NCBI RefSeq assembly: GCF_017312405.1
Contig: NZ_BLTG01000019.1
Span: 105,109 to 169,108, forward strand
Origin: Mycobacterium sp. PO1
GTDB lineage: Bacteria; Actinomycetota; Actinomycetes; Mycobacteriales; Mycobacteriaceae
Direction of reading: 5' to 3'
Length of the DNA stretch: 64,000 nucleotides
This document shows positions 49,083 to 58,298 of this stretch, piece after piece. Each line of letters opens with the position of its first letter. The first letter of the stretch is position 1. A program made the translations under genes and the position numbers. The notes below the pieces were generated by a model. It made no database searches. It was not told where the DNA came from and saw only the letters and a program-made list of their open reading frames with translations.

Positions 49083-51887
49083 TCAGGGCAGCGGCAACTC
49101 CCTGAGTTGTCGGCGTGAGGTTATGCCGAGCTTGCGGAAGATGTTTCGCAGGTGGGCTTCGATGGTGCGTGGGCTCAGGAACAGTTGCGCACCGACCTCA
49201 CGGGAGGTCGCTCCGGTCGCGACGAGGCGTGCGATGGTCACTTCCTGGGCGGTGAGCCCGTCGGCGGGTTGGGCGGTTCGTTTGCGTGGATGCTCGCCGG
49301 TGGCGCGCAGTTCGCGGGCGGCACGGTCGGCGAAGGGTTCTGCGCCCATGCCGGACAGGAGCGCGTGGGCGGTGCGGAGTTGCTCGCGTGCTTCGTGGCG
49401 GCGGCCTTCGCGGCGTAGCCACTCGCCGAAGACGAGGTGGCTGCGGGCCAGGAAGGCACCCATTCTGCAGTTCCCCAGCCGCTCGACCGCTTCGCGATAG
49501 TGCTCTTCGGCTTCGGATCCGTTGCAGGTCAGCGCCTGTGAGCGGGCAGCGACGCCGAGCGCCCATTCGGTGCCGCTGGCCCGTGCTCTCATGGTGAGCT
49601 CTTCCGCTGCGAGGACGGCGGATTCCAATTCGCCGGTGCGGGTGGCTGATTCGACGAGTTCGTGGAGCGCCTGCCACCTGATCGCTGGTTCGTACGTCTC
49701 GCATGCCTGCGACGCGGCTTTCCGTGCTGCCGCATAGTTGCCGCGGCCGTTGTGGAGCACCGCCATCGCACACATCGACACCGTGTCTTCGATACCGCGC
49801 GTGCGTTCTGTCGCCTCGCAGTCGCGGGCGTCGTACTGATCGGTAGCCGCCGGATCAACCCCGCGCCACGCGTCCAGATACGTGTGCGCGAAGCTCATGG
49901 GCTTCGCTCCGGAAACCTGTGTGATCACCGCTGCCTCGTCCGCCAACTCAGCGGCGAGCGCAAGCTCGCCGGTGTAGACCCGTGCACACGCCGAGACAAG
50001 CAGCGCGGCCGGTAGCGTGGCGAGAGCACCTGCTTCGCGCGCGAACCGCACGTAGCGGTCGGCCAGTACGATGACCGACTCGTCCTCGAACAGCCCGATA
50101 GCGGTCCGTGTCGCCAGCCACAGCCAGTTTCCGGCGTCGCCGGCTTGGACGGTCTCGACCGGGAACACGTGGTCGCGGAACGCTTCCAGAGCCCGCCTGA
50201 GAACCGGCACTCCGGTTTCGAATCCATGGGTGTGCGCGGCTACCAATCCATCGAGCAGCAGATCCGCCGGTCCGGGCAATCCCGGTGGCACCGGTGCTTC
50301 CGTGACAGCCTGGGCGATCTCCGGCAGGCCGGCGTCGACACCCGGACTCCCGGTGATGGTCGCCGCGTCGAAGGCCTGCAGGTAGGTCTCTCGAGCAAGC
50401 GAGGGATCGAGCGGCGTCAACATCCGAGCGGCGCCCAACAGCATCCCGGGCACCTCACCGCCTTGGGTCAGGTGGAACGTCATCTGTGCGCGGAGCAGCT
50501 CCAGACGGGCGCGCTGCCGCGCATCCAGTTGCGTGGCGTCCACGCTTTCCAGCAGTTCCATGGCGGCCTCGGGCGCGCCGGCGCAGTGCTTGGCGTTGGC
50601 CGCATCCAGTGCACGTCTCGCCCGTCGGGCAGGTTCAGGCGTCAGATCGGTCGCATGCTTCAGGAATGCAGCAGCGGCGGCGAATCCGCTGCGCGCCAGC
50701 GCGCGATCAGCCGAACGCTCCAGCTCCGCCGCGGCTTCTTCGTCAGTCCCGAGCACAGCCTGCGCGCGGTGCCACGCGCGGCGATCCGGGTCGACCCGCG
50801 GGTCCGTGGCGACGGCCAGAGCGTGGTGGGCCTGACGATGCTGCGGCGCCGTGGCGGCACGGTAGACCGCCGAGCGCACCAGTGGGTGACGAAACCGAAC
50901 TCGCGAGTCGATCTCCAGCAGCCCTGAGGTTTCCGCGGGCGCAGCTGCGTCGCGGTCGATCCCCAGATGTTCGGCCGCGCGCCACAGCAGCGCTACATCG
51001 CCGGTCGGCTCGGAGGCAGCCACCAACATCAGCTGCTGCGTCGCCACCGGCAGGCTGCCCGAACGCCGTTGAAAGCTGTCCTCGATCCGGCGCGGGACGC
51101 TCATGACGTCGGGGAGTTCGAACCCGCCTGCGAACTGCACGCCGCTGGGGAACTCCAACAGCGCCAGAGGATTACCCCGCGCCTCGGCGACGATCCGGTC
51201 GCGGACCCCGCGGTCGAGCGGCGCACGGACAGCCGTCCTCAGCAACGCTCGAGCGTCGGCCTCGCCGAGCCCGGCCAGTCGCACCTCGGGCAAGCCGACC
51301 AGCGGGTTTCCGGGACTCTCGCAGGGGTCTCGTACCGCGAAGATCAACACCAGCCGCTCTGCCGCCACCCGCCGCGCCACGAACGCAAGAACCTGCGCGG
51401 ACGCCTGGTCGAGCCACTGCGCGTCGTCGACGATGCAGAGCATCGGGCCCTCCTCTGCGAGGAGGTTCAGGACGGCCAGCCCGACCAGGAACCGGTCCGG
51501 CGCGGCGCCACTTCGGTAGCCCAATGCCACGCTGAGGGCGTTCTGCTGCGGGTCTGGCAGCGTTCCGATGCGGTCGAGTAGTGGTGCGCAGAGCTGATGC
51601 AGGCCGGCGAATGCGAACTGCGTCTCCGACTCCACGCCGACCGAAGATTCCACCCGGATCCCCGATGAGGCTGCGGTCTCGCGGGCGTGCTGCAGCAGAG
51701 CTGACTTTCCGATGCCCGCTTCCCCCCGTACCACCAGCACCCCGCTGCGTCCCTTTGGCGCCTCGGCCAGCAACTGGCTGATCTTGTCGCGCTCTGCGCG
51801 TCGACCCAGCAGCTTCGCTGCCGTCGACTCAGGCCGGCCTCGGCCTGAGTCCTCCACCCGTACCGGCGGCTGCTCGACAATCGTCAC
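49083..51887 (-). CDS. LuxR-type LAL regulator with STAND ATPase (1)
   Basis: A 934-aa large ATP-binding LuxR regulator. Walker A GEAGIGKS (about residues 55-62) and Walker B MLCIVDDAQWLD form the AAA-type ATPase; FRHPLVRSAVYRAA belongs to the winged-helix linker; a long TPR-like helical region follows; the C-terminal LuxR helix-turn-helix is LTAQEVTIARLVATGATSRE and IEAHLRNIFRKLGI. LAL proteins activate catabolic or secondary-metabolite genes on ligand binding. GTG at 51887 is used; the frame can be extended to 52313 but this would cross the TetR operator and coding start. A paralogue ends the window. Confidence 0.92.
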   Translation of the reverse strand: MTIVEQPPVRVEDSGRGRPESTAAKLLGRRAERDKISQLLAEAPKGRSGVLVVRGEAGIGKSALLQHARETAASSGIRVESSVGVESETQFAFAGLHQLCAPLLDRIGTLPDPQQNALSVALGYRSGAAPDRFLVGLAVLNLLAEEGPMLCIVDDAQWLDQASAQVLAFVARRVAAERLVLIFAVRDPCESPGNPLVGLPEVRLAGLGEADARALLRTAVRAPLDRGVRDRIVAEARGNPLALLEFPSGVQFAGGFELPDVMSVPRRIEDSFQRRSGSLPVATQQLMLVAASEPTGDVALLWRAAEHLGIDRDAAAPAETSGLLEIDSRVRFRHPLVRSAVYRAATAPQHRQAHHALAVATDPRVDPDRRAWHRAQAVLGTDEEAAAELERSADRALARSGFAAAAAFLKHATDLTPEPARRARRALDAANAKHCAGAPEAAMELLESVDATQLDARQRARLELLRAQMTFHLTQGGEVPGMLLGAARMLTPLDPSLARETYLQAFDAATITGSPGVDAGLPEIAQAVTEAPVPPGLPGPADLLLDGLVAAHTHGFETGVPVLRRALEAFRDHVFPVETVQAGDAGNWLWLATRTAIGLFEDESVIVLADRYVRFAREAGALATLPAALLVSACARVYTGELALAAELADEAAVITQVSGAKPMSFAHTYLDAWRGVDPAATDQYDARDCEATERTRGIEDTVSMCAMAVLHNGRGNYAAARKAASQACETYEPAIRWQALHELVESATRTGELESAVLAAEELTMRARASGTEWALGVAARSQALTCNGSEAEEHYREAVERLGNCRMGAFLARSHLVFGEWLRREGRRHEAREQLRTAHALLSGMGAEPFADRAARELRATGEHPRKRTAQPADGLTAQEVTIARLVATGATSREVGAQLFLSPRTIEAHLRNIFRKLGITSRRQLRELPLP

Positions 51888-52131
51888 CGCAGCATGCCCT
51901 TCGTGAAGGGTCGGTGCGCGACCCTTGCCCGGGACACGCCCGGGGTCGAGTCGCCCCCGAGAGAGATCGGCCGGGTGTGCAGAGCGTCTTGTGGGTCGTT
52001 CAGTTCCGTGGGCACGGGCTCGCTTCCTTCGCCGCAGGGCGGCTATCCGTGCTGATCGGAGGGTTTCCCGCCGGAGCCGCGGAGCGCCTCGCCAGCCGAC
52101 GTCAACGGTACGAGACGGCTCGCTTCCCGTC

Positions 52132-52151
52132 AATACGGTACGGACCGTATT
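52132..52151. promoter_or_regulatory. TetR operator with arms AATACGGT/ACCGTATT
   Basis: Perfect 8-bp arms with a 4-bp spacer, 37 bp upstream of the tetR start and 245 bp upstream of the divergent LAL start. Likely autoregulatory and possibly controlling the LAL gene. The remainder of the 300-bp gap (51888-52131) shows nothing else recognisable. Confidence 0.72.
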
Positions 52152-52188
52152 GCATAAAATCAGCGCCGTCTCGCCTACGGTTTGCGAT

Positions 52189-52749
52189 ATGCCTGCCAGC
52201 CGCAACGAGCGATCGCGTCGAGCAATTCTCGACGCCGCCATGTCGATGATCTGTGAGCTCGGGTACGACAAGATCTCCATCGAGGCGATCGCCCGGCAGG
52301 CAGGCGTGAGCAAGCAGACGATCTACCGCTGGTGGCCATCCAAAGGTGCGGTGATCCTCGAAGCCGCGACAGAGAGCCTCGGCACGGTCGTCGCAATCCC
52401 GGACACCGGTGACATCGTCGCCGACATCCGGACCCAGCTGACAGCGATCCTGGACTTGATCACGAATACCGGGTTCGGACCGGCATACCGGTCTCTGATC
52501 GCCGCCGGCCAGTCCGACCCTGAACTCCTGCGCGCGCTCTTCGACCGGATCGTCGCACCCAACATCGAGGACTTCGGCGCGAGGACGGCGGCGGCGCGAC
52601 AGCGCGGCGAGATGCGCGCCGACGCCGACTGGCAGACGCTGCGCGACCTGCTGTACGGCGTCGTCGAGTACCGATTGTTTCACTCGATGCCGCTCGAACC
52701 CGAATACCTCGACGCCGTTCTGGAGATCGTGTTCCACGGGGTACGTTGA
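52189..52749 (+). CDS. TetR-family regulator
   Basis: A 186-aa TetR/AcrR regulator. The DNA-binding domain occupies about residues 5-50 (RRAILDAAMSMICELGYDKI, ARQAGVSKQTIYRWWPSKGA). The C-terminal half (TGFGPAYRSLIAAGQSDPEL) resembles the TetR_C_16-like group. The ATG at 52189 gives the standard length; an extension to 51925 would cross the operator. A 20-bp palindrome overlaps its promoter region, and the LAL gene is divergent. Confidence 0.92.
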   Translation: MPASRNERSRRAILDAAMSMICELGYDKISIEAIARQAGVSKQTIYRWWPSKGAVILEAATESLGTVVAIPDTGDIVADIRTQLTAILDLITNTGFGPAYRSLIAAGQSDPELLRALFDRIVAPNIEDFGARTAAARQRGEMRADADWQTLRDLLYGVVEYRLFHSMPLEPEYLDAVLEIVFHGVR

Positions 52750-52787
52750 CGACGGCCGGTGCCTCTGTGGAGCGGACGTCATGCTCC

Positions 52788-52802
52788 CCGGAGCCACTCC
52801 GG
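52788..52802 (+). terminator. Short hairpin after tetR
   Basis: Arms CCGGAG and CTCCGG with a CCA loop, 38 bp after the tetR stop, flanked by ATG...CAT symmetry. Weak evidence for termination. Confidence 0.35.
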
Positions 52803-52899
52803 CATCCAGTTGGTCCGCACACTGACAGTCTCCGCTGCGCCCGGATACGGTAGCCGCTGAGACCTACGTAAGGGATTCTCACCGACGCGAAGGCGCCGT

Positions 52900-53331
52900 G
52901 TGCGCTGCGAACCTTGTCGCATGGATGAGATTCCAGCCGGCCTGTCGGCATTCCTGGCTGCTGTGCAATCGCGTGATGCCGAAGGTGCAGCGGCTCAGCT
53001 CGCCGAGTACGTGATTCTCGAGAGCCCGATAGCCGATGCGCCATACGTAGGCCGTGAACAGGTCCGGAAAGTCGTCGCTCGGCTCGTCGATGTCATCGAT
53101 GAGTTCACAGTCACCGAAATCATAGTTGGTGATGGACATTTCGCTGTCGTGACCAACACCAGAATCGGCGCCACCGAGATCGACGGCGTGGATTTGGTCG
53201 GTATCAACGCAGAAGGCAAGGTCGCCTCGCTGTCGATCCACTCGCGTCCGCTGCGAGCCGTGGTCGCACTCCAGAACTGCCTCGCACCCGCCCTCGCGAT
53301 GCCGGTGCTCACACTGACCGAACAACTCTAG
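52900..53331 (+). CDS. SnoaL/NTF2-like protein
   Basis: A 143-aa protein with the cone-shaped NTF2-like fold: LSAFLAAVQSRDAEGAAAQL at the start, a VILESPIADAPYVGREQV segment, and alternating strands to the end (IDGVDLVGINAEGKVASL). The family includes small isomerases, cyclases and stress proteins; the active site is not evident. GTG 52900 has GAAGG upstream; ATG 52921 is an alternative. It precedes a SigH-like sigma factor by 9 bp and is probably co-transcribed with it. Confidence 0.8.
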   Translation: MRCEPCRMDEIPAGLSAFLAAVQSRDAEGAAAQLAEYVILESPIADAPYVGREQVRKVVARLVDVIDEFTVTEIIVGDGHFAVVTNTRIGATEIDGVDLVGINAEGKVASLSIHSRPLRAVVALQNCLAPALAMPVLTLTEQL

Positions 53332-53340
53332 GAGATCGCG

Positions 53341-53988
53341 GTGATCGACCTCGAACCCGCTGTACCTCTGACCATCGACGACCACCCCGCAACGATTCCG
53401 CACGAGACCGACACCGAGCTGGCAGCGCGCTTCGAGCGCGACGTCATACCACTGCTGGACACGCTGTTCGGTGGGGCCATGCGGATGACACTGCAGCGAG
53501 CTGACGCCGAAGACCTCGTGCAGGACACCATTGTGCAGGCCTACAAGGGCTTCAGGACCTTTCAGCAAGGAACGAACCTCAAAGCGTGGCTGCTGCGCAT
53601 CCAGGCCAATACCCACGTCAGTCGGTACCGCAGGCAGCTACGACGGCCCAACGAGGTGCCCACCGACACGATGGACGAATGGCGGCTGGTCGCCGACGCT
53701 GCGCGTGCACCGAGAGCGCTGCGCTCGGCAGAGGTGGAGGCATTGGAGTCGCTACCCGACGACGACATCAAGAACGCGCTGGATGCCCTGCCCGAACAGT
53801 ATCGGATGACGGTGTACTACGCCGACGTCGAGGGTCTTGCCTACAAGGAGATCGGCGCGATCATGAACACGCCGATCGGAACCGTCATGTCGCGCATCCA
53901 CCGCGGTCGATCCCAACTGCGCGTCATGTTGGCTGTTGTCGCCGCTGACCGTGGGTACCTCCGGACACACCATCGTGTGGTGGCGTGA
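53341..53988 (+). CDS. ECF sigma factor, SigH-like
   Basis: A 215-aa group IV sigma factor close to mycobacterial SigH, which directs the thiol/heat stress response. Region 2: [20 protein letters not shown] and [20 protein letters not shown]; region 4: [20 protein letters not shown] and [19 protein letters not shown]. SigH is normally followed by the CxxC zinc anti-sigma RshA, but none is present here; an NADPH:quinone-reductase-type gene comes next. A GGAG precedes the GTG start. It therefore appears to be an orphan SigH paralogue. Confidence 0.92.
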   Translation: MIDLEPAVPLTIDDHPATIPHETDTELAARFERDVIPLLDTLFGGAMRMTLQRADAEDLVQDTIVQAYKGFRTFQQGTNLKAWLLRIQANTHVSRYRRQLRRPNEVPTDTMDEWRLVADAARAPRALRSAEVEALESLPDDDIKNALDALPEQYRMTVYYADVEGLAYKEIGAIMNTPIGTVMSRIHRGRSQLRVMLAVVAADRGYLRTHHRVVA

Positions 53989-54067
53989 TTCTCCCCCCGG
54001 TGACCACCATCCGGATTGCCATGACCCTGCAACAGGATTCGAAGCCGACCACATTGGAGATGACATC

Positions 54068-54985
54068 ATGGCCCGAACAATCCAGTTCACCGAATACGGC
54101 GGCCCGGAAGTGCTCCGTGTGGTCGACGCCCCAGTGCCGAGCGCCAAGGCCGGACAGGTGCAAGTCGCTGTGCGGGCAGCCGGGGTCAACCCCGTCGATT
54201 CGAAGATCATGCAGGGCTTCATGCGTGAGGTGATGCCACTTACCTTGCCCGCCGGGCTCGGGTCGGATCTGGCCGGGGTCGTCGAGCAAGTCGGCGCCGA
54301 TGTCACCACGTTCCACGTGGGCGACCACGTCATGGGCAGTTCACTGTCACCGGCAATGTCGGAGTACGCCCTGGCAGATGCGGCCAACCTGATCGTCAAA
54401 CCCGCTGAGCTCAGCTGGGAGGTGGCCGGCAGCGTAGCCGGTGCGGGCGGCACTGCATGGTCCGTACTCGACCGACTCCAGATTCGCGGCGGGGAGACCC
54501 TCCTCGTCCACGCTGCAGCCGGCGGGGTGGGCACGTTCGCGGTGCAGCTCGCTGTGGCGCGTGGAGCGCGGGTGATCGGGACCGCCAGCGAGCGCAACTT
54601 CGACTACCTGCAATCGATCGGTGCAGAACCGGTCCGCTATGGCGACGGACTCGTCGAACGCGTCCGCGCCCTTGCACCTCTCGGCGTGGATGCCGTCCTG
54701 GACGCCTCCGGCCGCGGCGAGATTCCGCTGTCAATCGAACTTGCCGGTGGCCCCGAGCGCGTGCTGACCCTGGTCGCATTTGATGCTGCCGACAAAGGAA
54801 TCCAAGTATTCGCCGGCGGAACCGGTGATGAGCGAGGTCCAGCGCTGCGCGAGATAGTCTCGCTCATCCAGCAGGGATCTCTGACCGTCCCCATCTGGCA
54901 AACCTTCCCGCTGGAGGAGACCGCTGCAGCCCTTCAGGCCAGCAACGCCGGGCACCTTCGCGGCAAGATCGTCGTGGTGCCATGA
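54068..54985 (+). CDS. Quinone oxidoreductase-like MDR protein (1)
   Basis: A 305-aa zinc-independent medium-chain dehydrogenase/reductase. GroES-like N-terminus (VRAAGVNPVDSKIMQG, GLGSDLAGVVEQVG), NADP fold LLVHAAAGGVGTFAVQLAVA. No structural zinc cysteines are seen. Such enzymes reduce quinones or enones with NADPH and are frequent in oxidative or electrophile stress regulons, which agrees with the preceding SigH-like gene. GGAG lies upstream of the ATG. Confidence 0.9.
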   Translation: MARTIQFTEYGGPEVLRVVDAPVPSAKAGQVQVAVRAAGVNPVDSKIMQGFMREVMPLTLPAGLGSDLAGVVEQVGADVTTFHVGDHVMGSSLSPAMSEYALADAANLIVKPAELSWEVAGSVAGAGGTAWSVLDRLQIRGGETLLVHAAAGGVGTFAVQLAVARGARVIGTASERNFDYLQSIGAEPVRYGDGLVERVRALAPLGVDAVLDASGRGEIPLSIELAGGPERVLTLVAFDAADKGIQVFAGGTGDERGPALREIVSLIQQGSLTVPIWQTFPLEETAAALQASNAGHLRGKIVVVP

Positions 54986-55030
54986 CCCGCCCGGAGACAA
55001 CCCCGTCACCGAACTGTGAGGAACATCGAG

Positions 55031-56038
55031 ATGACTGAGTCGATGGAAGCCGTTGTCCTCGCCCGTTTCGGCGGGCCCGATGCGTTCGAGTTGCGGGAGG
55101 TCGCCGTCCCGCCAGTCGGACCCCGCCAGGTGCGGGTGGGTGTGCACGCGACCGCGGTCAACCCCCTCGACTATCAGATCCGCCGCGGAGACTACGCCGA
55201 CCTCGTGCCGCTGCCGGCGATCATCGGCCACGACGTCTCCGGGGTGATTGAGGACGTCGGCTCGCATGTCAGCGAGTTCCGTGCCGGCGATGCGGTGTAC
55301 TACACGCCCCAGATCTTCGGCGGCCCCGGCTCCTACGCCGAACAGCACGTCGCCGAGGTCGATCTCGTCGGCCGCAAACCGGACAACCTCAGCCACCTGG
55401 AAGCAGCGAGCCTGACTCTCGTCGGCGGCACAGTCTGGGAGTCCTTGGTGACAAGGGCTCAACTCACCGTCGGGGAGACGATCCTCATCCATGGTGGCAC
55501 CGGTGGTGTCGGCACGATCGCAATCCAGGTCGCCAAGGCGATGGGTGCCCGCGTGATCACCACAGCGAAATCCGGTGACCATGAGTTCGTGCGCTCGCTC
55601 GGAGCGGACGCGGCCATCGACTACGCCACGTCGGACTATGTCGAGGCCGTGGCCGAGACGACGCGCGGTGCGGGGGTCGATGTCGTGTTCGACACGATCG
55701 GCGGTGACGCGCTCACCCGGAGCCCGCTGACGCTCGCCGACGCCGGGCGCGTCGTCAGCATCGTCGACATCGCGCGACCGCAGAACCTCATCGAGGCATG
55801 GGGAAAGAACGCCGCCTACCACTTCGTGTTCACCCGACAGAACCGCGGAAAGCTGGACGCGCTGACCACTCTGGTCGAGCGGGGTCTTGTCAAACCGGTC
55901 ATCGGTGCGACGCTTCCGCTCGCTCGAACGGGCGAGGCGCACGAGATCCTGGAGGACCGACGGTCGTATGCGCTGCGCGGCAAGGTCGCCATCGATGTGG
56001 CGGGCGGGACCGTTGATCTACCCCCTCGCATCGATTAG
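55031..56038 (+). CDS. Quinone oxidoreductase-like MDR protein (2)
   Basis: A 335-aa zinc-independent MDR enzyme related to the preceding gene: [32 protein letters not shown], nucleotide fold [20 protein letters not shown] and [14 protein letters not shown] 55031 lies behind GAGGAA. The 45-bp gap after the first MDR gene suggests one operon from the SnoaL-like gene through this gene, probably a detoxification set. Confidence 0.9.
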   Translation: MTESMEAVVLARFGGPDAFELREVAVPPVGPRQVRVGVHATAVNPLDYQIRRGDYADLVPLPAIIGHDVSGVIEDVGSHVSEFRAGDAVYYTPQIFGGPGSYAEQHVAEVDLVGRKPDNLSHLEAASLTLVGGTVWESLVTRAQLTVGETILIHGGTGGVGTIAIQVAKAMGARVITTAKSGDHEFVRSLGADAAIDYATSDYVEAVAETTRGAGVDVVFDTIGGDALTRSPLTLADAGRVVSIVDIARPQNLIEAWGKNAAYHFVFTRQNRGKLDALTTLVERGLVKPVIGATLPLARTGEAHEILEDRRSYALRGKVAIDVAGGTVDLPPRID

Positions 56039-56152
56039 GGGCTGTGGAGACGAAGAATCGAATTGAACCCGGTCGGACACCCGACGGCCCGCTGCAGCCA
56101 TCACGGCGACCACCGACTGGTCGAGGGGAACCTCCAGGGTGGACACTGAGGC

Positions 56153-56704
56153 GTGGCCCTTTCCGCAACGGTGTTCAAGGTGGAACTCGGCGTCTCCGAT
56201 GTCGATCACGGTTACTACGCCGATCACTCGCTGACCGTCGCCCGTCACCCCAGTGAGACCGATGAGCGGATGGTATTGCGCCTGCTGGCATTTGGGCTGC
56301 GTGCGCACCGGTTGAGCGACGTCGACGGCGAGTTGGCGTTCGGGGCGGGCCTGTCGACCCCTGGCGTACCGGACTTGCGACTCGCCGATTACACGGGCTG
56401 GATTCTGGAGTGGATCATCGTCGGCCAGCCCGATGAACGCGCCTTGAGCAAGGCGGCCGGCCAAGGCGAACAGGTGCTGCTGTTCCCCTTCGCCGCCGGA
56501 GTGCCCACCTGGTGGCGCACCGTCGGCCCCAAAGTGGCGGGACTGTCGAATCTGTCCGTGGTGCAGATACCGCACGATCCGGTGCGGCGACTGGCTGAGA
56601 CTGTCGATCGGCGGATCGCGGCGCAGGTGATGGTGCTCGAAGGTCAGGTCACCATGACGGTGGGCGGAGTTGACGTCACCTTCACACCCGACCGATTGAT
56701 GTGA
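56153..56704 (+). CDS. yaeQ: YaeQ family protein
   Basis: A 183-aa YaeQ protein: TVFKVELGVSDVDHGYYADH, LTVARHPSETDERMVLRLLA, and PDLRLADYTGWILEWIIVGQ are family hallmarks; the fold is a variant PD-(D/E)XK nuclease-like domain without a proven activity. The GTG start has only a weak ribosome site. A long antisense ORF on the minus strand (56018-56836) has no recognisable domain and is dismissed. Confidence 0.88.
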   Translation: MALSATVFKVELGVSDVDHGYYADHSLTVARHPSETDERMVLRLLAFGLRAHRLSDVDGELAFGAGLSTPGVPDLRLADYTGWILEWIIVGQPDERALSKAAGQGEQVLLFPFAAGVPTWWRTVGPKVAGLSNLSVVQIPHDPVRRLAETVDRRIAAQVMVLEGQVTMTVGGVDVTFTPDRLM

Positions 56705-57043
56705 TGGTGACGTCAGCGATCCTCGCGACGTCGCCTGGCGAGTTATCGTTCCCGCCTCGGGCTGGCCTTCGAGGTGTCCGGTATCCCATTCGGGGTGGGG
56801 CATCACACAAGCCAGCGTGCATGCACTACAGCACAACCGGTCTTGGTGCGAGCACGATGCGCCCAGATGTGTTGTCCAGCTTGCGCAGCCAAGCGTAAGA
56901 CCGCAACTTCGGTTCAGGTCAAGCGGCAGGCCGCATCAGTCAGCGGCGGCGACAGGCGATCCGGATCACCATGGTCTGCCGGGTCGTAGCCATCGGGCCC
57001 GCTCGTCTAAGAGGACCACTACGCCGACGGACCTAAAGTTGCG
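56705..57043. other. Gene-free stretch
   Basis: No ORF with recognisable domains and no RNA gene is seen between YaeQ and the TetX-like monooxygenase promoter. Short ORFs here have low-complexity translations. Confidence 0.5.
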
Positions 57044-57084
57044 TATTGCGCAATATTGCATGCCCCGCAATAATTAGGTAGCGT
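57044..57084 (+). promoter_or_regulatory. Promoter with two TATTGC/GCAATA operators
   Basis: TTGCAT (57056-57061) and TAGCGT (57079-57084) are separated by 17 bp, and the ATG follows 8 nt later, so the transcript is probably leaderless. The exact palindrome TATTGCGCAATA (57044-57055) abuts the -35, and a second pair of the same arms, TATTGC (57054-57059) and GCAATA (57067-57072), overlaps it. This suits repression by the TetR protein of the operon. Confidence 0.7.
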
Positions 57085-57092
57085 TACTAACC

Positions 57093-58298
57093 ATGCCGAA
57101 GCCTTCAGTCTTGATTTCCGGTGCCAGTCTCTCCGGCCCTGCTACTGCGTACTGGCTCGTCCGAGGCGGTTTCGAGGTGGCCATCGTTGAGCAGGCCCCC
57201 GCCCTGCGCGCAGGCGGCAATGGTGTCGACATCCGGGGTGAAGCGCTGGACATCATCAACCGAATGGGCCTCAGTGCGGCCGTCCGGGCCCACGCGCTCA
57301 ACACCCAAGGCATGCGATTCGTAGACAGCCGCGATCGTCAACGCGCACGCGTCACGACAGCCGGCCTGCATGCCATGGTGGGTTCCGAAGACATCGAGAT
57401 CACCCGCGGAGATCTGGCGTCCCTGCTCAACGAGGCGACCCGCGACGACGTCGAGTACCTCTTCGACGATGCAGTCACTGCCCTTGATCAAGACCGTGAC
57501 GGAGTTGACGTGACCTTCCGCGGCGGGTCTCAGCGACGCTTCGATCTGGTCGTCGGCGCTGACGGAATCCATTCCGGCGTAAGACGTCTGGCGTTCGGGC
57601 CGGAAAAGGGTTTCCGTGTCTTCAAACACCACTATTACGCAGTCGCCAGCGCCGATCTTGCTGTGGGCGAGAGCCTTTGGACCACGTTCTACAACGAGCC
57701 CGGCCGGTCGGCAGCCGTGTTCCGCGCTGAGACCGGGCAGGGGCTGATGAACTTCATGTTCCACAGCAAGTACCCGCTGAGCTATGACTACCGCGATATC
57801 GCCGCGCAGCGGCGGCTGCTTCGGGAGGCGTTCGCCGGGATGGGATGGTATGTCCCCCAGATGCTCGCTGCCGCCGATGCCGCCGGGGATTTCTACTTCG
57901 ACGCCCTGGACCAAGTGCAGATGCCGTCCTGGTCGAAGGGACGCGTCGTCCTGGTCGGCGATGCCGCCTACTGTGCATCACCGGCCTCGGGCGCCGGCGC
58001 ACTACTGGCGCTGGCCGGCGCGTACCGACTCGCCGGCGAGATAGCTGCGGGCGGCCCGATCACCGCAGCATTGGACCGCTACGAAGCGGCCCAACGCCCT
58101 CTGGTCGCACAGAAGCAGTCCGGACTCTTCACCAACATCTCGGTACCGAGGACTCGACTCGGTATCCTCGCCCGGAACATGCTGCTGTCCACCCGCCTGA
58201 CGTCCTACCTGTTGGGTCACCAATCGGACACGCCACGTACCCTGCGCGAGTACGCCTTTGCCCACAGCAACGAGAATTCAACCCATGACCGCCCCTGA
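57093..58298 (+). CDS. TetX-like FAD-dependent monooxygenase
   Basis: A 401-aa flavoprotein of the PHBH/TetX type. FAD motifs: ISGASLSGPATAYWLVRGGF, DLVVGADGIHSGVRRLAFG and RVVLVGDAAYCASPASGAG. Relatives hydroxylate aromatic substrates or inactivate tetracyclines and rifamycins; the substrate here is unknown. It is translated with the following tetR gene (14-bp overlap). A promoter with palindromic operators precedes it. Confidence 0.9.
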   Translation: MPKPSVLISGASLSGPATAYWLVRGGFEVAIVEQAPALRAGGNGVDIRGEALDIINRMGLSAAVRAHALNTQGMRFVDSRDRQRARVTTAGLHAMVGSEDIEITRGDLASLLNEATRDDVEYLFDDAVTALDQDRDGVDVTFRGGSQRRFDLVVGADGIHSGVRRLAFGPEKGFRVFKHHYYAVASADLAVGESLWTTFYNEPGRSAAVFRAETGQGLMNFMFHSKYPLSYDYRDIAAQRRLLREAFAGMGWYVPQMLAAADAAGDFYFDALDQVQMPSWSKGRVVLVGDAAYCASPASGAGALLALAGAYRLAGEIAAGGPITAALDRYEAAQRPLVAQKQSGLFTNISVPRTRLGILARNMLLSTRLTSYLLGHQSDTPRTLREYAFAHSNENSTHDRP

